Below the pieces are notes generated by a model. It made no database searches. It was not told the origin of the DNA and saw nothing but the letters and a program-made list of their open reading frames with translations. This document shows, in pieces, positions 42,493 to 54,696 of a DNA stretch of 64,000 nt; within the stretch, counting starts at the first letter, position 1, and every line of letters begins with the position of its first letter. A program made the translations under genes and the position numbers. This stretch comes from Trichodelitschia bisporula (lineage: Eukaryota; Ascomycota; Dothideomycetes; Phaeotrichales; Phaeotrichaceae), in NCBI GenBank assembly GCA_010356995.1, contig ML996693.1, forward strand, positions 992,001-1,056,000. The letters are read 5' to 3'.

Positions 42493-43059
42493 TATGCCTG
42501 CTCTTGTCTCAACTGCTGCGGGAGGGTGGGTGCCGTCTCGATTCGTCGCTGCTGCGAAGAGAGGGTAAGATCGGGGCGGAGAGGTAGGCTGCGGTTGAGG
42601 CTTAGAGGTTTGGAAAGATGCGTTCCTGCCGGGAGGTTGTGAGTTTAATGCGACACAGGCGCGGCCCGCGCTGCGCGCTTCATATCCGACGTTGCGGGGA
42701 CGGGGGCCGAGGCTGTCACCCGGCTTTCGTGGCTGGGGGGTTGGCTTGGCGCGGGGATAGTGCGGGGGGGGGTGGATCCTTTGAGGCTGAGAGGTTCAGT
42801 CAATTGATCGCAATGCTGGCGACGATAGTTAGTTCGAAGGAGAGAAAGGCAGATGGCGTAACAAAACATTAACATATAGCCATTAACGCATATCTACCGT
42901 CCAACCGAACCGATCCGATCCGGCGCAGCGATACCCTCCCATCCCCTCGCCCACATATAATAGCCATAACTCATCACGAATACCGCCCTCGGGGGCCCAG
43001 CGCAAGCACAAAACTCCTCCTTACCCCACCCAAACGCCTTATCCTTCCCTAACCCAAAT
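42493..43059. other. Intergenic region SDR / small unknown gene
   Basis: Upstream region of the SDR gene and 3' flank of the next minus-strand gene. No gene is seen. Confidence 0.5.
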
Positions 43060-43812
43060 CTAAACCCCCCTCCCATCAATACTCTTCAACTCCGCCCCCT
43101 GCCCCGTACTCTGCCCCCTCTTCCTCCCCGCGAACAAAAACCCATGTACCCCAGATCCTCCCGCCGGCACCGCGGGCTTCGCCTCCGCCTCCACAGGCTG
43201 GTCACCGAAGCGCGCAAACAGGCCGCGGCGCCGCGGCTTCGGCTCGTCGAGGCCTACGTCCTCGAAGCCCTCGTCGACGGGCTGTGGCGGGCGCGATTCT
43301 TGTAGCGAGATGCGCCCGTGGTGGGCGGGGCCGCTGAAGGGTCCGCGCCGGGAGTCCAGGCTCTGGCGCGGGGCGTCGAAGGCGCAGATGGGGGAGCGCG
43401 CGGAGATGTCCTGCTCTGTTAGCCTGGGATTGGAGGGGAGGTGGGGTGGGGTAGGTGCGTACGAAAGACCGCCGGTACGAATCGAATGATTCGCGCGAGA
43501 TGCTGAAGGGCTCGATGTCGCTCAGCACGCTGCGGTGGGCGGAGGAGGTGGTGGAGGAGCGGCTCCAGTACGAGGGCTTTTCCTGCGGCGAGGGGGGGAG
43601 GAAGATGCCGCTGTCGTCGATTTCTGCTTTGTGTTAGGGCGGGAGGGTTTGGAGGGGGAGAGGTGCTTACCGCTCAGCTTGTATTCTGGCGGCGGGGTGA
43701 TGTCGAGCGGTTTCGCGCCCATGGTAGACGTTTTCTCGAAGCCTGCGCCGTCGGCGTTCGGGTCGGCCGTCTCGACGGGCGCCTTTTTGAACGGGTTGCG
43801 GATGATGGGCAT
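43060..43812 (-). CDS. Small conserved-looking protein of unknown function
   Basis: Model: exons 43812-43671, 43623-43463 and 43410-43060, 217 residues. The sequence starts MPIIRNPFKKAPVETADPNA and contains PPPEYKLSEIDDSGIFLPPS, SAHRSVLSDIEPFSISRESF and DSYRRSFDISARSP, a Ser-rich, largely disordered chain with an Arg-rich part (DEPKPRRRGLFARFGD). All joins are in phase, donors are GTAAGC and GTACGC, and the second acceptor follows GCTAAC. Phosphorylation-type Ser motifs suggest a regulated, non-enzymatic protein, but that is inference. No signal peptide or membrane segment is seen. Confidence 0.7.
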
Positions 43813-45478
43813 TGCGGCGGGTTTGTTCGACACAATCAAGTGGGGAAGGTGATGCGCTTCAGATCCCAACGGTTGCAGACGGGAGAGGCGGTTATCAAGC
43901 GTCTACCGGGGCAGTGCAACAGTTGGCAAAAAAGGCTAGATAAAGGCTAGTATACCTCCGTACTCGGCGCTCTCACACGGTACCGTAGCTTTGCGCAAAG
44001 GACTTCGGGTATTTGAGAAATGCCAACGTAAGATGCACGAAAGCGCCGATCAGAGGCAAACGCGGCCTTTTGTCCCTGCTTCCAGAGCGAACGGAAGGCG
44101 CAAGACCCGCAAGCCGGCGGAGTCGTGACCGCCCATCAGACCGCAGGGGAAGGGGAAGCGCATTCTGCAAGGGAAGGAAGCAGGAAGAAATGCGACCCCA
44201 AACGGCCCCCGCCGCCTATCGCCCAGTCGCGAGCACTTGCTGCGGTGCAATCACGGCAACCGAGCCCAGGCACATCGGCTGACATGCTGCGCGTCACCAT
44301 TGGGCGCGCGCGCTTATTGCCGGGCGCCCGGTATGAGGACTGGGAAGGCTTGTTGCTTCCATTGTTGGCAGCGCGGGAGAAGAATTCATCTCGGGTTTTT
44401 TGCGTCTAAGGAAGTGACTGGCGGCCTGAATGGACGAGGAGTGCTTTCGACCGGAAGGGACTACGGACTGCCGGGAGGCTACAATGGATAGGGGATATTG
44501 GGGGAGGCATCAGGCTACGAAGGTTTATGGATGCGCGATGCGCATCTCGATTGATGAACCCCACGTTGCGGTGCAGTTGGATGGAGTGATGTCAGGCGTA
44601 CTCAGATGCTTGCCGTTGTTGCGGGGCGTTAGTTTGGCGTCTGCTAACGATATCACTGTCATGACGTAGGAATTTGGTATGTTGCGCGTTAAACGACACT
44701 AGAGACATCAACCCAGTCTCTGTTCGGATGAAGCTGCGTTGCCGTGCGACGATGCGGCTTCATCGCAACAACCCCACATCACATGACGGGACAAAGTCAA
44801 AAGGTGAAGCCATCACCACTCCTCAAGCACCAGAAAGAGCCGCCCCGCCCCCAATTACACTTCAAACGCTCCCAGACTTCGGCCATCGATTGATCTCCAG
44901 GCTCTCAATCCCCAAAAATTGCAAAAAAGAAGTTGACACCCAATCCCACAGCACCCATCCCCGACCGGAGCCCGTGTATTCGAGTACCGCCACCCGATGG
45001 CGAGAGATCTCTGCCCGATTGCTCGACTCAAGTGTGCCTCACAGTCTTAAGGTACGCCCAGCGAATCGTAGGTTACCCGTACGAGTGGACGACCCCCACC
45101 GGATTCGAACTCGGCACATGGCGGCCGGAATGTGTATGGGGAAGGGCGGACGTGGATGAGAGTGCCTTCTCCGATTGCGACCATGACAGCCGGAAGAATT
45201 TGCCAAAAGCTTAATCATAATGCCACAACCAGCAGGTCACCCCAACAACAACGTAATACACTTGCTTCACTGCATCTCCAAGTGTCATTATCCTTCAACA
45301 TAATCGCAAAGTGCAACTATAATACAAGCTCATCATAAATCACATCCATCCGCCCACATTGCCCACATCGACACGTCAAATGATTACGGATATCTGGCGC
45401 ATCTACCCCACACCGAACCACCCATATCCCACTCAAACACCGGCTCAACGATGCAGCACACTCAACGTATGAACACAG
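43813..45478. other. Intergenic region, 1.7 kb
   Basis: It contains the 9-mer GTACCGTAG at 43980 and only short frames. A TTCGAA near 45100 is not part of a foldable tRNA. Nothing else is seen. Confidence 0.5.
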
Positions 45479-46976
45479 CTACAAAAAGTACTCTCCCCTC
45501 GTGCTGCGCCCCGCCGGCACCGCCCGCCGATTATCCGGCACCGCGCTGAACAGCGTGAACTTGGGTTCGAGATCTTCGCCTAGACTCATGATGGATGCGA
45601 TGTTGCCGCAGCGGTAGCAGTAGTTGGGTGCTGACCATACCGTCACTACGTCCTTGTCTTTGAAGTGATACTGTTGGTGTTAGCACGTTGCGTTTTCGAG
45701 CTGGGTCAGAGACGTACCTTGTAGCCTTCGTTGACCAACTGATGCGCACGTGCTATCAACTGCAGTCCGTTGACATGGTTGAACTGTACCGTCAGCACAG
45801 CACTCTCTTTCATATCTTGAGGAACGCACCTCCGTTGCCACCTTATCGCCAAACAGCCACCCAGCCCCACGCGGCGACACAGCCCACGTATCGACATCCT
45901 CGGGGTCGCTCCACACGAGATCACAAAAGGCCCCTTCATGCGGAATCTCCTGCGCACGTGCCACGACACGGATCTGGTCCAACGTGCGGATCTCAGGGCT
46001 GAGCCCACCATGGACGCACAACACCTTGCCATCGATAATGGCGGCCACGGTGAGAAAGTCGAAGACCTGGCAGCAGGCCTTCCACACCGACGCATTGCCG
46101 TACTTCTGCTGGCACTCCTCGTAGAAACCGTAGACCTGGGTGATTTGACGAGATTCGTGGTTTCCGCGCACCAGCGTGACTTTATCGGGGTACCTTGGTT
46201 GTCAGAAGAGCGTTGAAGCGGAAAGGCAAAACGTACTTTGCCTTGAGGCACATGAGCAGCGTGAAGGTCTCGAGACTGAAATATCCCCTGTCCACAAAGT
46301 CTCCCAGAAATATGTAATTCTGGTGCCCATTGCCCCCGGAGCTGGCCTCGTTCATGGGGGGGTCGGACTCGGCGGACATGCTCCTCCGCTTGCTCACGCT
46401 CCGACTGCGCCCGCGCTCCTCCTCTTCCTCCTCCTCTTCAATGTCTTCCCCGGCGGGCGGGCTGCTCCCAATGTAGTTGGTGTCCCGCTGGAATCGCCGC
46501 TTCATCTTCCGCTTCGCCTTCGGGTCTGTGATAAAACTGGGCGGCTCGATGTCGGCGGGGTTTATGACGTTCGCGGACGGTGATGCGGGAGGCGGGGGCT
46601 TGCCATCCGGCATGCCGCCGGCTACTCTGAACAGCTCCAGCAAGTCGTAGAACTGGCCATGGATGTCGCCACACACGGTGACGGGGGTGCGGACGGGTTG
46701 TATGTTCGACTCTGCGGAGAGATAATCAGCCTCATTATCTTTGTCCTGGCGTGCAAAGCACGCAACAGCAAAGACGCAAGGCGGCGTCGGCTATAGGCGT
46801 CGCACATGGCATATCGTACCTTCCATTAGACATTCCTTGACAATCTCGCACAGCCGCTTCATGTCGGCTTCGGGCAGGTACTTGCACTGCTTCGCCGCCT
46901 CGAGCCACTCATCTGGCCCTGCACCCTTCGAGAGACGCGCCGGGCCCGGCTGGGGGACATCGCTGTCCTTAGCCAT
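45479..46976 (-). CDS. sit4: Protein phosphatase PP6/SIT4 catalytic subunit with internal insertion
   Basis: PP6/Sit4 is a PP2A-like Ser/Thr phosphatase acting in cell-cycle and TOR signalling. Model: exons 46976-46820, 46711-46237, 46193-45830, 45783-45718 and 45670-45479, 417 residues. Metal-binding motifs GDIHGQ (67-72), GDFVDRG and RGNHES are present, with [28 protein letters not shown] and the methylated-type tail [19 protein letters not shown] and EVATEF/NHVNG-type residues fit PP6 better than PP4 or PP2A. An insert of about 95 residues (89-183) separates the first two motifs; it is Pro- and Glu-rich with RSRSVSKRR. Four short introns (43-108 nt) are well marked. Confidence 0.9.
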
Positions 46977-48020
46977 GGCGCCAGAAGATAGAAATGAGGG
47001 TTGGTCACTGCGGAGTTGGAGGGGGGTGGGGGTCTGACGATGGGATTTGGTGGGTTGGATAGTGCTAGATGTGAGGGGTACTTGTACGTAGACGACGTTG
47101 AGTCCCGGTGGTTGTAGCTGGATGTGTGTCTACGTGGGGCTATTAATCATGGGTGGTCTGGCGCCGGCCGAGGAAATGCATGTGGAGCACGGAGCACGAT
47201 GGGCAAGAGTGGGTGTAGAGGGCTGCCAACAAGTGCGCGGACCTCTTAGATCTGGAGGGGTTCCGATCGGCCAGGAAGCGATGAAAGCGCGCGCTTATTC
47301 GAACTTTGGCATACGAGCACGTGTGCTAATTGTTGGCATAATTGCAACAGCTTTATTGCTCTCGTTTGATTGCCTCCTAAAGTTCTTCACTGGTCATGCC
47401 ATGTTCGTTTTGTGGGATGAGGAGGATGTTGTGCAACAGGCTTCTGCATCAAGATCCGGATTGTGAAGCGCCAGGTCGAAGGAGCAGTACTCCAAACCTC
47501 CCACGCCATACTGTAGTCCGGAGCAAGAGCATACGGCATGGCAAAGGCATGGTGATGCATGGGAATCCGAAAAGAGCATTGAGGTTTGTGGATGGAGCGA
47601 ATCGATAATGAAGCAAGCAATGCACAGCAGGAACACTACAGTCGCTGCAGAGACTCAACCCGGCTTCGACAGCCTGCTGGATGCGACGAATTCCTTCTGA
47701 AAGTTGCTGGGTGCTGCCAGTGACGCGCAAGCGAAGAAGCTCGCCTTCCTTCGACACCTCCCAAACTCAACAAGCGCCTGCCGCGCCTAAACGCCGCAAC
47801 CCCCACAGACAGCCAAGACCCCTTGGTTCGCGCGTCATCCCCACCTTTTCGAGAAAGCCGCGCCTTCACCTTACAGTATCGAGAGTCACCAACACTCAGG
47901 AAGGAGGCGAACACTTCCTCAGCTGCTGCCTTCCTCTCACTACAACAACACTTTCGCGTCCCTTTATCTCCTTTGCCCCGCCAATGCTCACACAGTAACT
48001 CACTTTCGCCCATCCTCAAC
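46977..48020. other. Divergent intergenic region PP6 / UPF3
   Basis: One kilobase between two divergent starts. Frames on both strands at 47100-48000 have no recognisable content; the plus-strand frame into UPF3 from 47823 looks like leader. Confidence 0.5.
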
Positions 48021-49992
48021 ATGCCCGGTCCTACACCAATGGCCAACGGTGTACTCGCAGTCCCCGCTGCTGCTCTGCAGAAGCAAGCCCCTCCGAACAA
48101 TGCGCCTCGCGGTCCTTCACGCAAGCTGGCGGCTCCCCGCTTGAAGCTACTCCTCCGCCGTCTGCCTCCCGGCCTCACTCAAGCTGAGCTGGAGGGTATC
48201 TTGGGCGAGGAGTGGAAAGTGGGAGAGGGCAAGGTCGACTGGTTTGAGTTCAAGCCGGGAAAAGTGTCCAAAGAGTGTGTAGTCTTTGAGCCTCCTTGTA
48301 GAGCTTGCATTGACGGAATCTAGTCTGGCAAAGCCCTCACGCCCAACCCGGGCCTACTTCCACCTCACGGATCAGGCCCACATCTCTGAACTCGGCGATA
48401 CAGTCCGACAGGCTACCTTTCACGACGCAAAGAACACGATCAAGGACCCTGCGCTCGTCGGGCCCCCGAGTCTCGAATTCGCACCCTATGCTCGCGTGCC
48501 TGTGGGCAAGAAGCGGAATGATGTCCGACAGGGAACTATCGACCAGGACCCAGAGTTCAAGGACTTCCTCGAGAGTCTCACGAACCCAATCCCGAAGCCG
48601 CCAGGCGTCGACGCGGAGACTACTCCAACTAAGAAGGAAGAGATCACCACAACCCCCCTGATCGAGCACTTGCGCGAGAAGAAGGCTGCAAAGGACAAGC
48701 CGTCGGGTGTCAAGGCTGGCACGAAGCATGGCCGGCTCGACACTAAGGAGAACAAGCTTGATAAGACACCAAAGGGCGTTAAGGTCACAAAAGATGCTGG
48801 CACCCCAGAGAAGGGCAAGCGGTCGTCAAAGGCGGAGAAGGTCCCAGTGCAGCCCGTCAAGCTCCTCAGCAAGGAATCTCCCTCTCCCTCTTTGTCCGTC
48901 AAAGCTGCAGCTTCGCCTAGCACACCCTCGGAGAATCGTCGTGAGCGCGGTACTCCCATGAACATCGCTGCGAAGATCCAGCGCGACCTCGGCATCGGCC
49001 CCGCAGCCGGACGGCGCCCGCGCCGCGAGCAGAACGTCGACCCGGCCAAGCCGACCACCGCCGAAGCATTCAAGGACTCCCCTTCGGCGCCCACCTCCCC
49101 GGTCGTTGGCCCTGTCGGCTCTCCAGTCCAGGCCGCTACACGCCCGCCGAAGCGTGAGCGCCGCGACCGGCGTGGACCGAAGCCCGGTCTGAACGAGAAG
49201 ACGAACGTCGACAATGGCGAGTCCGCCACCAAGCCACCGCCCAAGACACCAACGGGTCCAGCCCAGCCGACCATCCTGAGGAAACCACAGCAGGCCCAAT
49301 CCCTCCCGCCGAAGGGACCAGCCGCGCAGCGCGCCCCCCCCGCCCCGCAAACTCCCAAGCCCGCCCCCGCCAAACCCGACGCCATTTCCAACATGCCGCA
49401 AGGCCCACCAATCAAGCAAGCCTTCCTCAAGCACGCCAACCCCTCGCAAGGCATAACCGAAGCCCTCCTCGAAACCGCGCTCAGCGCCTTCGGTACAATC
49501 GAGAAAGTCGAAATCGATAGGAAGAAAGGCTTCGCATATGTCGATTTCGTGGATCCGGAAGGCTTGCAGCGTGCGATCGCTGCGAGCCCGGTTAAGGTTG
49601 CTCAAGGCGCGGTGCAGGTGCTTGAGAGGCGCGAGCGTGTGTCTGGGCGCTTGGTGCCGCAGGGCCCGGTGCAGGGGCAGAGTCCGGCGGTGGGCCAGGG
49701 CCGCGGTGGGTTTAGAGGGAGGGGGCGGGGAGGCCGGGGTGGTGGACGGGTTATTGCTGTTGCGGCTGGTGGACCGGGTGTGCAGCAGGGGGCGGTGCCG
49801 ACGGCGCCGGCTTCTGCTGCTGCGCCGGCTCCCGCTCCCGCCCCGCCCGTTACGCAGACCCAGGCATCGGCTCCGCCCGTTCCTCCGATTTCGGTGCCTG
49901 CGCCCGTAGTCTCGCTGCCGGTGGCTCCGGCGCCTAGTTCCTCGCCTGCTCTGGTGCCGGCTCCGACTCCGGCGCCTGCTCCGACGACTTAG
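48021..49992 (+). CDS. upf3: Nonsense-mediated decay factor UPF3
   Basis: UPF3 binds UPF2 and links stop-codon recognition to mRNA decay. Model: exons 48021-48274 and 48324-49992, 640 residues. The Smg4/UPF3 domain runs from LKLLLRRLPPGLTQAELEGI through the intron to SRPTRAYFHLTDQAHISELG and LEFAPYARVP, about residues 38-150. A long Lys/Pro/Ser-rich middle follows. Near residues 460-535 there is an RRM-like unit: AFLKHANPSQGITEALLETA and then KKGFAYVDFVDPEG. After it come an RGG-type Gly/Arg patch (GFRGRGRGGRGGGR) and an Ala/Pro-rich tail. The 49-nt intron lies in the UPF3 domain. The start is the ATG at the end of a CT-rich leader. Confidence 0.85.
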
Positions 49993-50906
49993 GACGACAC
50001 TTCTTACTCTTACAGTTATTGACATTGTACATGGCGGGCAGTTGTTTAGCGTGTATGGATGGATTCATGGGTTAAGGGGCGATGGCATAGCGGATATGAT
50101 AGTTTGCATGTAACTACTGCTATTGGGTTTGTTAGCGGGGCAATGTTAAGAGATTAGTGTTGTGTGTGCGAGCTGGGCTGGTCATGTCGTGATTCCGATC
50201 CTTGGACTACGCCGTACTGTACCGTAGTAAACTGACCCAATGCTCTACCGCAGTATACGTAGTAGTGCGGTACGTACCCCTCCGCTATCGGCCCTCCCCC
50301 CCCAGCCCCACCGCACCGCCACGCCCTGTCCCACACCCCGCACTCAACCCGCAACACCACTCATCTCCCCCACTCCCCTCCATTCGCCAACCTCACCTCT
50401 CTCCCTCGACCTATCACCTCTCATCCCCCCCCCCTCTCCGCCGAGGCCCGCCAAGCAGGGCGCAAAGAATGGCATCATGCTTCCAGGGCATGGCGATGAC
50501 ATCGCATCGCAGATGTAGGCTGCGAATCGGCGCGGCTGAATTAGAGGATCCCGGTGTTGCAGCGGGAGATTAGCATGCGACTGCGGGTTGGCTTGGGAGT
50601 GATGGGCTGCGTTTCTAGAATGAGTGGATTAAGCCCTAGCCCGCTTGCTGGCGACGGTGACGGTTGATTAGAACTAAGCTTTGGTTTGTGACATTTGAGG
50701 GCGCGGTATATTAACCTGGTGCCCGGTGACGGGGGCGCTTAGTTCTGGGGTTGAGATTTTGCACTGACGGACGGCGGTTGATTTTGTGCTTGCTTGCTGG
50801 ATTTGAGAATTGAGATATTCGTCAGAGGGAGGGAAGCAGTGTCGTGAGCACGACGATACCCTTCCATACCTGTATCCTGTCGCCGCTCGACCGCAGCGCC
50901 ATCACG
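49993..50906. other. Intergenic region UPF3 / GH16
   Basis: It contains GTACCGTAG at 50219 and a short imperfect hairpin at 50252-50276, ACCGCA...TGCGGT. No gene is seen. Confidence 0.5.
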
Positions 50907-52055
50907 ATGATGTATCCGGCACTCGCCCTCGCGGCGCTCCCTCTCCTCGTCACCGGCGCAAACACCCCCCCAAACCCGCACGACAACAACAAAGCCTGCA
51001 CCTGCTACCGCGTCCCCTCCGGCCCCGACACAGCCTACTTCTCCTACCACCGCTTCTACGATTTCCGCTCCCTGCGGCCAACCCACGATCTCTCCAACCC
51101 GTTCGAGCCCCCGCCGCGCGTGACCGAGAACCAACGGTCGGGGAAGGAGAAGAGTAGGGATGATGCGTTTTTCAACAGTGGGAGGATGGCCGAGGATTGG
51201 GGCGTGATGGATTGGGGGAAGAAGAGGGAGGAGGATGCGCCCCTGCGGGTGCAGAATAGTCCGCTTAATGTGTATATCAGTATGTTGAGTCTCCCCTCTC
51301 CTACCTGATTCTGTGGGATGAGAAGGCGAGACGAGGCTGACGTCCCAGGCTACCCACGCAACGCGAGCGAACCCTCCGCCCTAACCCTCCGCACAACCCG
51401 ACAACCCCTCTACCAATCCACGGCCGAACTCGAAACCACCCTCCATACCATGCAACACATCTCGCTCCGGGTCTCCGCCCGCGTAACCGGGTCCCCAGGC
51501 GCGGTGGCCGGACTCTTCACCTACGCCTCCGGCACCTCGGAAAGCGACATCGAAATCTTAACCCGCGACGACCCGTCCAAAATCCGGTACACCAACCAGC
51601 CCGCCGTGGACAAGAAGGGGGACGATATTCCCGCCGCGAGCAGGGCAGTGGCCGGGCAAGCACCTTGGGATGAGTGGCGGGTGCATCGGCTGGACTGGTT
51701 GCCGGGGAAGAGTAGGTGGTATTTGGATGGAGACAAGGTGGCGGAGAGTACGTATGGAGTGCCGAAAGAGCCGAGCTATGTAGTGTTGAACATGTGGGGG
51801 GATGGGGGGGAATGGAGTGGGGAGATGGATGTGGGCGGGGAGGCGGAGTTGCAGGTGAGGTGGATGGAGATGGTGTTCAATGTTAGTGGGAAGGGGGAAA
51901 CGGGGAATTGTAAGGTTGGGTGTGTGATAGATGGAGTGAAGGAGCTGGGAACGCCGGAGGTGGTGTTTAAGGGTGGAGCGGAGTTGGGGAGGGGAGGTGT
52001 TGGTTGGACGTTCCTGGCTGGAATGGTTGGGATGGTGGTGGTTTGGGTGCTTTGA
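50907..52055 (+). CDS. Secreted GH16-type glycosidase, probably GPI-anchored
   Basis: Model: exons 50907-51279 and 51349-52055, 359 residues. A signal peptide (MMYPALALAALPLLVTGA) leads to a mature start with CTCYRV. The GH16 catalytic-type motif E-x-D-x-E appears as ESDIE in TYASGTSESDIEILTRDD, followed by the usual WHR-type strand VHRLDWLPGKSRWYLDG and VVLNMWGDGGEWSG. The C-terminus is a hydrophobic tail (GWTFLAGMVGMVVVWVL) typical of a GPI signal. Members cut or transfer cell-wall beta-glucans or chitin; substrate cannot be told. The first start (an upstream frame begins at 50844) was set to the ATG at the signal peptide. Confidence 0.82.
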
Positions 52056-52461
52056 GGGGGGGATTTGGAGCTAGCTTGGGATTGTGGATTCTCCTTCGGA
52101 TCGTGTCTTCTATGGAGGTTTACTGCTGGCTGGTGGCGGGTTGGACTGGTCGTTGCGTGGGTATGTGATGTGATATGTTGTACTTCGTAGCCAACTGACG
52201 GCGTTCAGTACGGATAGAGGGACCATGAGTTAGGACGCATACAGGCCATGACTATGGATGGGTGAAAAACCTGAAGTCGATGCTAAGATGAAGAGAGTCA
52301 AAGACTCAAGAATAAATACATGGTGCCAAGTGTGCTTCTATGCCCCTTCCTCCCATCATGTTCCTTCCCGAGAGTGATATGCTCCTGTCACATTCCACGT
52401 CATCATGGCTAATTGTCATTCTATATGCGCCTACCCATCTCCCACACATGACAGGATCTAT
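52056..52461. other. Convergent intergenic region GH16 / MFS
   Basis: A 400-bp stretch between two stops. No gene is seen. Confidence 0.5.
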
Positions 52462-53982
52462 CTACTCCCGCTTAGTCCCCATCCGCGGCAAGCTAAACCA
52501 CAACACCCAAAGCACACACAGCATCGCCAACACAATCGGCTGCAAAACCTGCACCCCCCTCGCCTGCGCAATCGCCCCAACGGCGAACGGAAACATAGCC
52601 GCCCCACCCCCCCCAAACGCCGCCGCAAACCCCACACTCCCCACATGCAAATGCCTCGGGAGCAACTTCGTCGTCGCAACCACGGCGGCGGGAAACAGTG
52701 GCCCTAAAAAGAATCCCTGTAACCCGATCGCGACCGCGGAGACATAAAACTGCGGTACGAGCCAGAAGAGCAGCTGCAGCCCAATGCACAGGGGGAGGTA
52801 TATCAACACCGCCCTCCACTCCCCAATCCGCGGCGTCACGAAACCCAGCACCACGCGACCCAGCGTCATACCCGCCCAGAAACCAGTGGCCGCGATACCG
52901 CTCGCGAGTGCGGACCCGTGCCGCACCCGCAGCATGAACGTCGTGATCCAACCCCCGAGCGCGACTTCGGCCCCGACGTACACGAACAGGAAAAGACTAC
53001 AGATCCAAGTCACCCGCGCCGCGGGGCGGCGGAATAGCGCTTCTTTCATGCGCCCGCCCTCCGCGCCGGGAGTCCGGGGATGTGCGGCGCGATACTCCGC
53101 GCCCGTGGCGGACCAGAAGGCCGTGCTGCTCGCTAGGAGTTCGAGGGCTGCGACTGCGAGCATCAGGTAGTAGAAATAATACCATGGAAAGCCGCCCTGG
53201 GTGATCATACTCGTGGCGATGATGGGCGCAACCGTCGCCCCCAACCCGTAAAACGCATGTAAGAAACCTAACACTTCGTTGGTGCGCGCCATATTGCCCA
53301 CCCAGGCGTTCCAGGCTGCGTCTTCGAGGCCGTTGCCGAAGCCGGCGAGCATGAAGATTACGACGAGGACGGGGAAGGGGGGGTGGATAGACGCCACTGC
53401 GTAGGCGATGATATGGCAGGTGGGGCAGATGAGGGCTACGCCGCGCTGGCCGAAGCGCAGGTGCACCATGTTGTTGAGCATGGCGCTGGCGGTGTACCCG
53501 ACTAGGGGCGAGAGGAAGACGAGGGAGACGATGGCGTAGTTTAGGTTGTAGTAGGTTTCCAGCTAGAGCAAAGGGTTAGAACGCCGGGATTCAGAACTCA
53601 GTTAAGGTATATGGTAAGTACATATGGGATGAGAGCCTTGCTGCGTTAGTGACTGATATCAAAAAAGGGGGATACTTACGCCTATGGCGGCATCATTCAT
53701 GCCCATGACTGCAAAACCGAGAAACGCGGCGGAAGTGCGCCATATGTTGCGGCGCGGGAAATTCCACTTCTCGACCTGCTCGACGGCCGTCGTCGGTGGC
53801 GCTCGAAGGCCATCGGCGTCCATATACGAGATGCCATTTGAGGCATTCACACTGCCTGCGCGGCTCCCGAGGGGTGACTGCTTTGGGGACTGTTGCTTCT
53901 GGAGAAGAGTAATGGGCACTTGAGGAACGGGTTCGAGTTCAATGACACAAGTGGCAGATCCACCAGCACCGAGGGCCGACAT
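52462..53982 (-). CDS. MFS transporter, BSC6-like
   Basis: Model: exons 53982-53680, 53636-53622 and 53562-52462, 472 residues. The second exon is only 15 nt (ALIPY) but is flanked by consensus signals and joins NDAAIG to ALIPYLETYYNLNYAIVSLV in frame. The membrane part starts after a hydrophilic N-terminus of about 80 residues; about twelve hydrophobic segments follow, with GFGNGLEDAAWNAWVGNMAR and LHAFYGLGATVAPIIATSMI in the first half. Substrate unknown; the closest group I recognise is the BSC6-type MFS of fungi. Start at 53982 is the first ATG of the frame. Confidence 0.8.
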
Positions 53983-54696
53983 GATGAATAATATGCGATG
54001 AATTGGCGTTATCAGAAATCCAGTGGTTATCGGCCAAGTTTTGTACCCGAGCCTGATGCGGGGAATATGCAGGGAACCCGGCCCGCATCCCGAAAAATGT
54101 GGGGCATCGGCTTACCGTGCAGTTCTTAGGGCAGACTAGAGCTGTATTCGGCTTCTAGAATCGAATCCCGTGTTACAGTGCATTGCGCAGATACGACGAT
54201 CACGATGGCGAATTGACGGATCTCTTGCCGCTCGTGCCGCAATGGAGGCATCGAAAAGGCACTTGGCGCCAAGTGAGGGTTCAGTGAGGAGATAGGGAAA
54301 TCTGAGGATGGAACAGTGAAAGGAATAATGAAATCAACGTCAAGACAAAGAGTAACAAAGCAAATGGAGGAAACAATAGTACAATGCAGCCTTGTTCTCG
54401 CCAATTCGGTGCTCATATCCCTTCCATTCAGCTTACATGTGTTTTACTCGACGATCCATTCGCTGCTGAAGGTTGTACGCGGAGTATGAGTTTCTGACCC
54501 CGACACATAGTGAGAAAGTGCTTGAAACTGGTGATGTTGGCGCCATGTGTTGAGGGGAACGACTGAGAGGTGTTTGAGGGAGGAAGATGAATATGTCAAC
54601 GGGTAGAGTACAAGTAGCCAGGCTTCAAGCGAGAATTAGCCATCATATCTCGCCCTTTGCTTCGACACCAAGACCTCTCCTCCAACCTCACCAGCT
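53983..54696. other. Intergenic region MFS / unknown gene
   Basis: It contains a 96-codon minus-strand frame (54416-54126) with no recognisable content. No gene is supported. Confidence 0.45.

Noticed and set aside
45061-45125. TTCGAA with flanks resembling a tRNA T-arm
   Set aside because: The stem bases do not pair on either strand and there is no A-box at the right distance.
54126-54416. Minus-strand frame of 96 codons
   Set aside because: Starts with ATG but has no recognisable content and no splice context.
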